Of a stretch of DNA of 64,000 nucleotides, positions 1-8,173 are shown piece by piece; position 1 is the stretch's first letter, and each line of letters begins with the position of its first letter. Below the pieces are notes generated by a model. The model made no database searches. It was not told the DNA's origin and saw nothing but the letters and a program-made list of their open reading frames with translations. Location of the stretch: positions 160,130 to 224,129 of the forward strand of contig KZ478060.1 of assembly GCA_002837195.1 (NCBI GenBank), written 5' to 3'. The translations under genes and the position numbers were made by a program. The DNA comes from Enterobacterales bacterium CwR94 (GTDB lineage: Bacteria; Pseudomonadota; Gammaproteobacteria; Enterobacterales; Enterobacteriaceae).

Positions 1-1114
1 GCGGGTTAATCATGCCCAGCTCTTCTCCCTGGAAGATATAGGGCGTGCCTTGCATGCCGTGCAGCGCCATCGCCAGCAGCTTGGCGGATTCCACGCGGTA
101 TTGTCCTTCATCGCCCCAGCGTGACACTACACGGGGCTGGTCGTGATTACACCAAAACAGCGCATTCCAGCCTTTGTTGTGCATGCCCTGTTGCCAGTGC
201 AGAAAGATTTTCTTTAAGGCCACCAGATCGAGCGGCGTCAGTGTCCATTTCTGCCCCTGCCAAAAATCGACTTCCACGTGATCAAAACTGAACACCATCG
301 ACAGCTCGTCACCGCTCAAGGCACCGTATTGCTGGCAATGCTCCAGCGTGGCCGAGGACATTTCCCCCACCGTCACCAATTCACGCGGGCGAAACACATC
401 GCGGCTCATCTCCTGCATGTACTCGTGAATGCGCGGGCCGTCGGTATACATACGCAAGCCATCGCCTTGCGGGTCATCGGCGAAATCCTGCGGCTTGGAA
501 ACCAAATTAACGACATCAAGCCGCAAGCCATCGATGCCGCGATCGGCCCAAAAATTGACGATTTGCTTCAATTCGGCACGCACCTGCTCATTTTCCCAAT
601 TGAGATCGGCCTGCTCAGGGGCCCACAGATGCATATAGTATTGGCCGCTTTCCGGGTGCCAGCGCCAGGCAGGGCCACCAAATTTAGAGCGCCAGTTATT
701 GGGCAAGCCGTTTTCACCGGCGTCGCGCCAGATGTAGTAACTGCGATAAGGGCTGTCGCGATCCAGAGATTCGTGAAACCAGTGGTGCTGGGTAGACGAG
801 TGATTAAACACCATATCTAAAATCACACGCAGGCCGCGTTGGTGGGCCTGTTCAACTAAATGATCAAAATCATTCAGCGTGCCAAAAGCGGGGTCGATCG
901 CGGTGTAATTTGCCACGTCGTAGCCGTTATCCACCTGCGGTGACAGATAGAAAGGGGTTAACCACAGGGCATCGACGCCCAGGCGTTTAAGATAATCAAG
1001 GCGCTGGATAACCCCGGCTAAATCTCCCGTACCGCTGCCGGTAGTATCTTGAAAACTCTTGGGATAAATTTGATAGATGACGCCATTTTGCCACCAGGGT
1101 GGAGTTCTTCTCAT
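1..1114 (-). CDS. treC: Trehalose-6-phosphate hydrolase, 3' end outside window
   Basis: This is a GH13 hydrolase that would cleave cytoplasmic trehalose 6-phosphate to glucose and glucose 6-phosphate. About 371 codons are visible, against roughly 550 for the family, so the C-terminus lies beyond position 1. The N-terminus reads PPWWQNGVIYQIYPKSFQDT, and the GH13 elements DGLRLDVVN (nucleophile Asp, near residue 195), VGEMSS (acid/base Glu, near 250) and NHDQPR (near 324) are all present. These match enterobacterial TreC closely. The start ATG at 1114 has AGGA upstream. In Escherichia coli treC follows the PTS gene treB. Here the upstream neighbour is a divergent hexosaminidase gene, so treB is not directly upstream. 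A general oligo-1,6-glucosidase is the alternative call. Confidence 0.88.
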   Translation of the reverse strand, partial: MRRTPPWWQNGVIYQIYPKSFQDTTGSGTGDLAGVIQRLDYLKRLGVDALWLTPFYLSPQVDNGYDVANYTAIDPAFGTLNDFDHLVEQAHQRGLRVILDMVFNHSSTQHHWFHESLDRDSPYRSYYIWRDAGENGLPNNWRSKFGGPAWRWHPESGQYYMHLWAPEQADLNWENEQVRAELKQIVNFWADRGIDGLRLDVVNLVSKPQDFADDPQGDGLRMYTDGPRIHEYMQEMSRDVFRPRELVTVGEMSSATLEHCQQYGALSGDELSMVFSFDHVEVDFWQGQKWTLTPLDLVALKKIFLHWQQGMHNKGWNALFWCNHDQPRVVSRWGDEGQYRVESAKLLAMALHGMQGTPYIFQGEELGMINP

Positions 1115-1457
1115 TGCTCAATCCTGATTAAGCGGACACGCGTTCGTCCGATGTCGGTAAAATTGTACTCATTCGCTGTGCTGTTGCATCTTCTGATGCG
1201 GGGGCATCACGCTGTCGTATTTTCGTGGCACAGTCTCTTAAGGGTAGACGCCGCTGTGCGGCTCGCGCAATTTTCGGAAGGTTGGAAACGGCTGTTTCAT
1301 GCTAAAAATGGCATGGCGAGGAGTAATTCGGCAGCAAAGCGCAGTGTGGAAAAAGTTTGCGCCTCTTCAAAGAGCGAAGCGAGCCACTTGCATGAAGAAA
1401 GCATTTGTGATTAATCAGAACGTTACGTTTTCAGCTCACTGGTTTGAGGGATTTGAC
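1115..1457. other. Divergent intergenic region, treC / hexosaminidase
   Basis: 343 bp between two divergent starts. It should carry both promoters. The only distinctive element I see is CTTAAGGGTAGACG at 1237-1250, which recurs inverted upstream of dhaK. Open frames run through the region from upstream ATGs at 1299 and 1392, but these lack the ribosome site and signal peptide that support the start at 1458. Confidence 0.5.
1237..1250 (+). promoter_or_regulatory. 14-nt motif shared with the leuA/dhaK intergenic region
   Basis: CTTAAGGGTAGACG occurs here, and its exact reverse complement occurs at 6449-6462. Both lie in divergent promoter regions. The function is unknown; an operator or upstream promoter element is possible. 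Confidence 0.3.
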
Positions 1458-3842
1458 ATGCTGGCGTTGTTGCGACAGGGATTACTGTTGTTGTGTTGCT
1501 TTGTACCCACCGTTTTTGCCCAGTCAGGGGGATCGTTGCCCCTGATGCCCTGGCCGCAACAGGTAAATCAGCCACCAAGTGGCGGTGAATTGCCGCTGGA
1601 TCGCCACCTCACGATTCAGGTGTCGGGCGATAACCTGGAGGATGCCGTGACGCGCTGGCGTGCACGTATCGCGCGTCAAACCGGTTGGACACTGCTACCC
1701 CAGGCGGCGACGCTGCACTCGCCGACGATAAGCGTGGTCGTCGCGCAGAAAGTCTCTGCTATTCCTCAGCCAGACAGCGATGAAAGCTATCAACTGGTGA
1801 TCGATGGCGAGGGCGCGCGCATTGAGGCCGCCACACGCTTTGGGGCGCTGCACGCCATGGAAACCCTGCTGCAACTGATCAACAACGGTCCGCACGGCAC
1901 CACATTGCCCTGGGTAACCATCAAGGATTATCCGCGCTTTCCCTGGCGCGGTGTGCTGCTGGACTCCGCGCGGCATTTCTTACCGGTGGAAACACTAAAG
2001 CGCCAACTTGACGGTATGGCGGCGGCGAAACTGAATGTCCTTCACTGGCATCTGGTCGACGATCAGGGCTGGCGCTTTCAGTCGCGGGCATTCCCGCAAC
2101 TGACAGAGAAAGCCAGCGATGGTGAGTTCTATACCGCCGCCCAAATGCGAGACGTGGTGGACTATGCCAGTGCGCGGGGCATCCGCGTGGTACCTGAAAT
2201 TGACATGCCGGGCCATGCTTCCGCCTTAGCCGTGGCGATGCCGGAACTTATCAGCGCCCCCGGCCCCTATGCCATGGAGCGTGGCTGGGGCGTCTTTAAA
2301 CCGCTGATGGACCCCACCAAGCCGCAAACCTGGACCTTTATTGAAACGATTTTAAGCGAAGTGGCGGAGATCTTTCCCGATCCCTGGGTACACATCGGCG
2401 GCGATGAAGTCGATGATACGCAGTGGAAAAATGCCGCGACGATCCAGCAATTTATGCAGCAAAACCAGTTAAGTGATTCCCACGCATTACAGGCGTACTT
2501 CAATCAGCGTGTCGAAAAAATCCTCGCCGCGCACAACAAACGCATGGTGGGATGGGATGAAATCTTTCACCCCGATCTGCCGCATTCGATCTTGATCCAA
2601 TCCTGGCAAGGGCAGGATGCCCTGGGTAAGGTGGCACAGGCCGATTATCAGGGGATCCTCTCCACCGGTTTTTATCTCGATCAACCGCAGCCTGCCAGCT
2701 ATCACTACCGCAATGAACCCCTGCCGCAGGGATTGGCGGGAGTTGACCAGATTCAGCCTGCAGAAAAAGCACAGAGTTGGCAATTTACCCTGCCGCGCCT
2801 AAAAGGCAGTGCGGTAAAAGGCAGTTTCACTTTGGTTGAAGGGAAAAAGGGCTGGCGTGGATTTATCGATTTCGACGGTAAAGCGCGGCGCAAGGTGCAG
2901 AATGTGCAATGGCTGGCCCCCGATCAAATCAGTTTTCAGGTCGATACCTGGATGGGGCCGGTGCGTCCCGTCATGTCATTGTCGGGCGAACGCATGAATG
3001 GCTATATGCAAATTGGCAATGTCCGTTACCCAGCAGAAGGGCGACGCCTTACTGAGGTGCCGGAGGGCATCGCCCCGGTGATTCCCAACGCGCAGCAGGA
3101 GAAAAATGTGCTGGGCGGTGAAATCGCGCTGTGGGCTGAGATCATCAATGCCGATGTCATTGATACCCGCCTGTGGCCACGGGCATTTGTGGTGGCGGAG
3201 CGACTGTGGTCAGCGCGGGACATCACCGATGAAAACAATATGTATCAGCGCCTGGCGAAAATCGATGCGTGGTCCACCCTGTCGGCGGGTGTGCAGCCGC
3301 ATCAGCAACAGATGCGGCAGATGATCCGCCTGGCTAATCGCACAGAGATCACGTCGCTGATGGCGTTCTCCGAAATGCTGGAGCCTGCGCAATATTACAC
3401 GCGCCTGCACCTGAAGTTTCAGGCTGGAAATTACTCGCTGGAAGAGCCCTTGAACCGGTTGGTCGATGTCCTGCCAGCAGAAAGCATGGCGATCCGTCAG
3501 TTGAATCAGGCCGTGGATCGCTTGATTGCCAACCGTGGCGATCATCAGGCGGCCGAGACGATTCGCCGGGCATTACAGCGTTGGCAACACGGTTTACCCA
3601 GCGTGATCCCTTTACTGGAACAAAACGCCGCGCTAAAACCGCTGCAACCCGTGGCCCAGCATGCCGGGCAACTGACGACCATGGGGCTGGCGCTGGTGGA
3701 TGCCATTGAAAAGAACCGTGCCTTTGGGGCCAGTGATATTGCTAAGATGCATACGCAGATTGATGAAGCCGCAGGGTTACAAGATGAAGTGGTGTTGGCG
3801 ATTGCCTCGCCGATTGAAAAACTGCTGCACTTTAGCCGATAA
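1458..3842 (+). CDS. Beta-N-acetylhexosaminidase, GH20, exported
   Basis: This is a family 20 glycoside hydrolase that removes terminal N-acetylglucosamine or N-acetylgalactosamine, for example from chitooligosaccharides, probably in the periplasm. The chosen start gives 794 residues beginning MLALLRQGLLLLCCFVPTVFA, a clear signal peptide with an AQ cleavage site. GAGGG lies 7 nt before the ATG, so upstream in-frame starts are rejected. A GH20b-like N-terminal domain covers about residues 25-130. It is followed by the TIM barrel, with HWHLVDDQGW near 195 and the catalytic Asp-Glu pair in HIGGDEVDDTQW near 312. A long C-terminal region of about 230 residues follows the barrel. The length matches the ~790-residue enterobacterial enzyme rather than Serratia chitobiase (~885). 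It is transcribed alone. Confidence 0.88.
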   Translation: MLALLRQGLLLLCCFVPTVFAQSGGSLPLMPWPQQVNQPPSGGELPLDRHLTIQVSGDNLEDAVTRWRARIARQTGWTLLPQAATLHSPTISVVVAQKVSAIPQPDSDESYQLVIDGEGARIEAATRFGALHAMETLLQLINNGPHGTTLPWVTIKDYPRFPWRGVLLDSARHFLPVETLKRQLDGMAAAKLNVLHWHLVDDQGWRFQSRAFPQLTEKASDGEFYTAAQMRDVVDYASARGIRVVPEIDMPGHASALAVAMPELISAPGPYAMERGWGVFKPLMDPTKPQTWTFIETILSEVAEIFPDPWVHIGGDEVDDTQWKNAATIQQFMQQNQLSDSHALQAYFNQRVEKILAAHNKRMVGWDEIFHPDLPHSILIQSWQGQDALGKVAQADYQGILSTGFYLDQPQPASYHYRNEPLPQGLAGVDQIQPAEKAQSWQFTLPRLKGSAVKGSFTLVEGKKGWRGFIDFDGKARRKVQNVQWLAPDQISFQVDTWMGPVRPVMSLSGERMNGYMQIGNVRYPAEGRRLTEVPEGIAPVIPNAQQEKNVLGGEIALWAEIINADVIDTRLWPRAFVVAERLWSARDITDENNMYQRLAKIDAWSTLSAGVQPHQQQMRQMIRLANRTEITSLMAFSEMLEPAQYYTRLHLKFQAGNYSLEEPLNRLVDVLPAESMAIRQLNQAVDRLIANRGDHQAAETIRRALQRWQHGLPSVIPLLEQNAALKPLQPVAQHAGQLTTMGLALVDAIEKNRAFGASDIAKMHTQIDEAAGLQDEVVLAIASPIEKLLHFSR

Positions 3843-3899
3843 AACCCTGTCCTCTGTGCCAGCATGGAGGATGGATAATGCCAAACACAAGCCAAAAAC

Positions 3900-4676
3900 A
3901 TGACGCAAAAATTTCATTTTTCGTTTGCCGATCGCCCGCTGGTGCCGTACGCCCACGATTATCCTCACGGTGCGCGTGAGCCTCGGCACTACCACGATTG
4001 CGCGCAACTGATCCACACGCTCAGTGGTGTGGTGCGGGTGGAAACCGACGCGGGCAGTTGGGTGGTGCCGCCCAGTCGCGGCGTCTGGTTGCCTGCGGGC
4101 GTCGAACACGCGTTAACCATCAGCGGCAAAGTGGCGGCCCGTGCGCTGTTTGTCGATCCCCTTGCGCGCGCTGATTTGCCGGCCAGTTGCCAGGTGGTGC
4201 AAATCAGCCCGTTGCTGCGGGAACTGATCAATGCTGCGTTTGAGCTACCCGAACATTACGATCCTGCCAGTCGCAGCGAACGTATTTATGAGCTGATCCT
4301 CGATGAAATTCGCGTGATGTCGGTATTGCCGTTTTGGCTGCCGGAGCCGGGCTCTGCCACCTTGCAACAACTCTGCCAGCAAATCAAAGCGCGGCCGGGT
4401 GAGGAGTGGACGTTGCAGATGGCCGCCGATATCGTCAGTGTCAGCAGTCGGACCCTGGCGCGGCGTTTTCATCAGGAGTGCGGGATCAGTTTTGGTGACT
4501 GGCTGCGGCGATCTCGCTTGATGCAAGCGCTGATTCTGCTGGCGCAGGGTGAGCCAGTATTAAAAGTGGCGCTGGATCTCGGTTACGAGAGTCACAGCGC
4601 CTTCAGTGCGATGTTCCGCCGGGTGATGGGCGTGGCACCCAGTGACTATTTTGCTGACGCGGCGATTGGCTTTTGA
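3900..4676 (+). CDS. AraC-family transcriptional regulator with N-terminal cupin
   Basis: A 258-residue regulator. An N-terminal cupin half (about residues 10-95, with the HYHD histidines and a WLPAGVEH strand typical of AraC ligand domains) is followed by two C-terminal helix-turn-helix units. The first is around MAADIVSVSSRTLARRF and the second around VALDLGYESHSAFSAMFRR. The layout resembles the NimR/YdeO-like small AraC group. The gene starts 57 bp after the hexosaminidase stop. Its end overlaps the 3' end of leuA by 31 bp in convergent orientation. The target is unknown. An efflux or transport gene is typical for this group, but none adjoins it. I did not find a strong ribosome site for the ATG at 3900. 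Confidence 0.8.
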   Translation: MTQKFHFSFADRPLVPYAHDYPHGAREPRHYHDCAQLIHTLSGVVRVETDAGSWVVPPSRGVWLPAGVEHALTISGKVAARALFVDPLARADLPASCQVVQISPLLRELINAAFELPEHYDPASRSERIYELILDEIRVMSVLPFWLPEPGSATLQQLCQQIKARPGEEWTLQMAADIVSVSSRTLARRFHQECGISFGDWLRRSRLMQALILLAQGEPVLKVALDLGYESHSAFSAMFRRVMGVAPSDYFADAAIGF

Positions 4677-6328
4677 GCAAACGCATTCAGTAACGCCTGC
4701 AGTGAGGCGCGTGAAATATCACTGTCGATGCCGACGCCCCACGCATAGTGCTGACCGTCAAACAGGATGCGCAGGTAGGTGGCAGAGCGACTGTCGCTGC
4801 GCTGCCCGAGGCTGTGCTCATGATAATCCTGAATGCTGGCTTCAATCCCAAAGCGTTGGCGCAGCGCGTCAACCATCGCGGATAACAAACCGTTACCGCG
4901 CCCATTCAGGCTCATCTTCTGGCCCTGCCAGTTCACCTGCGCTTTCAGGGTAGAGACGCCGTTGCCTTCACTTTCATTGCGGTAATCCAGCAACGCCATG
5001 GCTGGCTGCGCTTGCAGGCCGTAGGCTTCGCGAAACAGGTGCCAGATATGGGCCTGCGTCATCTCTTTGCCTTCCGCATCGCTGTAGGCCTGCACGCGCT
5101 GGCTGAAATCCTGCTGTAATCCGCGCGGTAACTGCAAACCGTGATTTTGCTCCAGCATCCAGGCGGCACCACTTTTACCGGACTGGCTATTCACCCGGAT
5201 CACTGCCTCGTAGCTGCAACCGATATCCTGCGGATCAAGCGGCAAATAGGGCACTTCCCATGTGGCTTCAGGAGCCTGCTGGCGGGCATGGATACCTTTT
5301 TTAATCGCATCCTGATGTGAGCCAGAGAAAGCGGTAAAGACCAGTTCACCGGCATAAGGATGGCGCGGATGCACGGGCAGTTGATTACACTGCTCAACGA
5401 CATCCACCACTTTTTTCATCTGGCTAAAATCCAGTCCAGGTGCGATCCCCTGGGTATAGAAATTCAGCGCCAGCGTCACCAGACACACATTGCCAGTGCG
5501 CTCGCCGTTGCCAAACAAGCAGCCTTCAACGCGATCGGCCCCTGCCAGCAGCGCCAGCTCGGCACAGGCAACGCCCGTCCCGCGATCGTTATGCGGATGC
5601 ACACTGATACACACCTCACTGCGACGGCTAAAGTGACGGCAGAAATACTCAATCTGATCGGCATACACGTTTGGCGTACTGACTTCGACGGTGGCCGGCA
5701 GGTTAATGATCATCGGACGGGCTGCACAGGGCTGCCAAATCTCCGCCACCGCTTCACATATCTGCAAGGCAAACTCTGGCTCAGTAAAACAGAAGGTTTC
5801 CGGGGAATACTGGAACGTCCACTGCGTTTCAGGCTGCGCTTCACACTGCTCACGCACCTGGCGCGCGGCGCTGACGGCCAGTTGAATAATCTCTTCTTTG
5901 GTTTGACGGAACACCACGCGGCGAAACACCGGAGCGGTGGCGTTATACAGGTGCAATGTGGCCTGTTTTGCGCCTTTCAGCGCCTGAAAAGTACGGGCGA
6001 TCAGATCGCTGCGCGCCTGCGTCAGCACCTGAATGCTCACGTCATCGGGAATGGCATTTTCTTCAATCAACTGGCGAACAAAGTTGAAATCGGTATCAGA
6101 GGCGGAAGGAAAAGCCACTTCAATTTCTTTAAAACCGCACTGGATCAGCAAATCCCAGAACAGGCGTTTACGGCTCGCATCCATCGGTTCTGCCAGCGCC
6201 TGATTACCGTCACGCAAGTCGGTTGAGAGCCAGCGTGGGGCGTGGGTCAGCGTACGAGCGGGCCATTGACGATCGGTCAACGCCAGCGCCGGAAACGGGA
6301 CGTACTTCTGTTCGGGGTGAGTCAGCAT
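4646..6328 (-). CDS. leuA: 2-isopropylmalate synthase, class II type
   Basis: Condenses acetyl-CoA with 2-ketoisovalerate in the first committed step of leucine synthesis, in the cytoplasm. The 560-residue protein begins with the lineage typical of the long actinobacterial/pseudomonad class. A DRE-TIM metallolyase barrel carries STDLRDGNQAL (metal and catalytic residues, near 36-46) and SVHPHNDRGTG (near 243). A C-terminal LeuA regulatory domain carries VNWQGQKMSLNGRGNG. AAGGAGA sits just before the ATG. The gene is monocistronic, with no leuBCD beside it and no leucine-rich leader peptide visible, so it differs from the classical leuABCD operon. It may be a second copy in this genome. A paralogous Claisen-type synthase is the alternative, but the LeuA regulatory domain makes that less likely. 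Confidence 0.85.
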   Translation of the reverse strand: MLTHPEQKYVPFPALALTDRQWPARTLTHAPRWLSTDLRDGNQALAEPMDASRKRLFWDLLIQCGFKEIEVAFPSASDTDFNFVRQLIEENAIPDDVSIQVLTQARSDLIARTFQALKGAKQATLHLYNATAPVFRRVVFRQTKEEIIQLAVSAARQVREQCEAQPETQWTFQYSPETFCFTEPEFALQICEAVAEIWQPCAARPMIINLPATVEVSTPNVYADQIEYFCRHFSRRSEVCISVHPHNDRGTGVACAELALLAGADRVEGCLFGNGERTGNVCLVTLALNFYTQGIAPGLDFSQMKKVVDVVEQCNQLPVHPRHPYAGELVFTAFSGSHQDAIKKGIHARQQAPEATWEVPYLPLDPQDIGCSYEAVIRVNSQSGKSGAAWMLEQNHGLQLPRGLQQDFSQRVQAYSDAEGKEMTQAHIWHLFREAYGLQAQPAMALLDYRNESEGNGVSTLKAQVNWQGQKMSLNGRGNGLLSAMVDALRQRFGIEASIQDYHEHSLGQRSDSRSATYLRILFDGQHYAWGVGIDSDISRASLQALLNAFAQKPIAASAK

Positions 6329-6448
6329 GGGGATCTCCTTTTTTGATTATTGTGGCGACTCCCGGCTGTCCTTGCTGGTGACGGGTTGCCAACCGCTGTC
6401 GCAAAATGGACAACCTGCCTGGCATTGCCGTCGCTGAGCTGACAACAT

Positions 6449-6462
6449 CGTCTACCCTTAAG
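6449..6462 (-). promoter_or_regulatory. Second copy of the 14-nt CTTAAGGGTAGACG motif
   Basis: Exact reverse complement of 1237-1250, located in the 160-bp divergent region between leuA and dhaK, 27 bp before the dhaK start. Confidence 0.3.
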
Positions 6463-6488
6463 CCGACACCATTTTCAGGGAGCCCAAG

Positions 6489-8126
6489 ATGAATCAGTTT
6501 TTTATGCATAAAAAGCAGGATGTGGTTAATCACGCCATTGAAGGTGCGTTGCTGAGTACGCCGTGGCACAACCTGAGCCTGCTTGAAGCGGGCACTGGTA
6601 TTCGTGTGGTCACGCGACGCGACTGGGATAAATCACGGGTTGCGTTGATCTCTGGAGGCGGTTCGGGCCATGAACCGGCCCACGTCGGGTTTGTGGGCGA
6701 GGGCATGCTGACGGCGGCGGTGTGCGGCGATATCTTTGCCTCGCCCAGCGTGGATGCGGTGCTCACTGCCATTTTAAGCGTCAGTGGCGAAGCGGGTTGC
6801 CTGTTGATTGTGAAAAACTACACTGGCGACCGTTTGAACTTTGGCTTGGCGGCCGAGCGGGCGAAACAACTGGGGCACCAGGTCGCCATGGTGATGGTGA
6901 AAGATGATATTGCGCTGCCCGATAACCCGCAGCCGCGGGGCATTGCGGGCACCGCGCTGGTACATAAAGTCGCGGGCTACGCAGCAGCCCAGGGCAAATC
7001 GCTGGCGGAGGTGGCTGCGCTGGCGCAGCGGGCAGCCGATAGCGTAGTGAGTATTGGCGTCGCCTTTTCAACGTGCCATCTGCCAGGAGAAGCCCGCGAT
7101 GAGCGGGTGCAGGCTGGACACTGTGAAGTGGGGATGGGCATCCACGGAGAGCCGGGCGTCACCACGCTGCAAACGCAGGACAGCGTAGCGATCGTCAAAC
7201 GGTTAACAGACCAACTGATGCAATCTGCCAGCGGCACCCGGCAGGCGTTGCTGGTCAATAATCTGGGGGGCTTTTCGGTTCTGGAAATGGGACTGCTCAC
7301 GCGCGAAGTGCTGCACACGCCGCTGGGCGAAAACATTACGCACCTGATTGGCCCTGCCACGCTGGTCAGTGCGCTGGATATGAAAGGGTTCTCGCTGTCC
7401 GTGATGGCGCTGGATGCGGAGCTGGAAGCTGCACTCTTATCACCGGTGCAGGTGGCAGGCTGGCAACCGGCACATGCACTGACGTCGCTTCACACCGCAC
7501 CGGCCACGTTACCGGAAGCCAGCGCAGGGGTGACGCCTTCGGAAAATCCTGCCACCGCACGTTGGGTCACCACCATCACGCAAACCCTGGTCGATCTTGA
7601 GCGTACGCTAAACGATTTGGATGCCAGGGTGGGTGACGGTGACACCGGCACCACGTTTGCCGCCGGGGCACAGGCGATACAAGCGGCATTGCACAACCAG
7701 CAGTTGCCGCTCGATGAACCCGCAGCCCTGCTGCGCGTGGTGGGCGAAAAGCTGGCAACGGTGATGGGCGGTTCCAGCGGCGTACTGATGTCGATTCTGT
7801 TTACCGCTGCGGGGCAGCGCTTACAGGCGGGCGACACCTTGCCGCAGGCGCTGGTGGCGGGATTAGAACAAATGCAGTATTACGGAGGCGCAAAGCCCGG
7901 TGATCGCACCATGATTGATGCACTGGACCCGGCGTTTCATGCGCTGGCGCGCGGGGAAACGCTACAGGAAGCGGCTCGCGCGGCACAGCAAGGCGCGCAG
8001 GCGACAGCCAGTATGAATGCGGCGAAAGCGGGCCGTTCGGCGTATCTCAGCGAAGGCAATCTGCAAGGCGTGTGCGATCCCGGTGCGTACGCGATTGCTC
8101 AGGTTTTTGCCGTCCTGGCGCGATAG
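6489..8126 (+). CDS. dhaK: ATP-dependent dihydroxyacetone kinase (DhaK-DhaL fusion)
   Basis: Phosphorylates dihydroxyacetone, and probably glyceraldehyde, with ATP in the cytoplasm. The 545 residues contain an N-terminal DhaK domain (about 1-330) and a C-terminal DhaL domain (about 355-545), as in the single-chain Citrobacter freundii enzyme rather than the PTS-dependent DhaKLM. Visible motifs are SGGGSGHEPAH (near 56), the GMGIHGEPG segment whose His (about residue 219) binds substrate covalently, the DhaL metal-ATP aspartates in DARVGDGDTGTT, and GGSSGVLMSILF. The ATG at 6489 has AGGGAG upstream. The gene is monocistronic, divergent from leuA, and ends at a hairpin. Confidence 0.92.
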   Translation: MNQFFMHKKQDVVNHAIEGALLSTPWHNLSLLEAGTGIRVVTRRDWDKSRVALISGGGSGHEPAHVGFVGEGMLTAAVCGDIFASPSVDAVLTAILSVSGEAGCLLIVKNYTGDRLNFGLAAERAKQLGHQVAMVMVKDDIALPDNPQPRGIAGTALVHKVAGYAAAQGKSLAEVAALAQRAADSVVSIGVAFSTCHLPGEARDERVQAGHCEVGMGIHGEPGVTTLQTQDSVAIVKRLTDQLMQSASGTRQALLVNNLGGFSVLEMGLLTREVLHTPLGENITHLIGPATLVSALDMKGFSLSVMALDAELEAALLSPVQVAGWQPAHALTSLHTAPATLPEASAGVTPSENPATARWVTTITQTLVDLERTLNDLDARVGDGDTGTTFAAGAQAIQAALHNQQLPLDEPAALLRVVGEKLATVMGGSSGVLMSILFTAAGQRLQAGDTLPQALVAGLEQMQYYGGAKPGDRTMIDALDPAFHALARGETLQEAARAAQQGAQATASMNAAKAGRSAYLSEGNLQGVCDPGAYAIAQVFAVLAR

Positions 8127-8137
8127 AAAAAAGGGTC

Positions 8138-8164
8138 TCCCTCTGCCTGGTCAGGGCAGAGGGA
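8138..8164. terminator. Hairpin between convergent dhaK and enolase-family gene
   Basis: TCCCTCTGCC, loop TGGTCA, then GGGCAGAGGGA. On the minus strand the stem is followed by GACCC and a run of six T, so it best fits a rho-independent terminator for the enolase-family operon. It may also end dhaK. Confidence 0.75.
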
Positions 8165-8173
8165 ACACTTCTA

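Noticed and set aside
278-820. 180-codon open frame opposite treC
   Set aside because: Lies wholly within treC, whose protein matches the family over its full visible length; no family features or ribosome site.
5360-6226. 288-codon open frame opposite leuA
   Set aside because: Fully antisense to a clear 2-isopropylmalate synthase; His/Gln/Arg-rich composition typical of reverse-strand frames in G/C-rich genes.
6329-6488. Leucine leader peptide/attenuator before leuA
   Set aside because: No leucine-rich short frame or attenuator stem was seen upstream of the leuA start.
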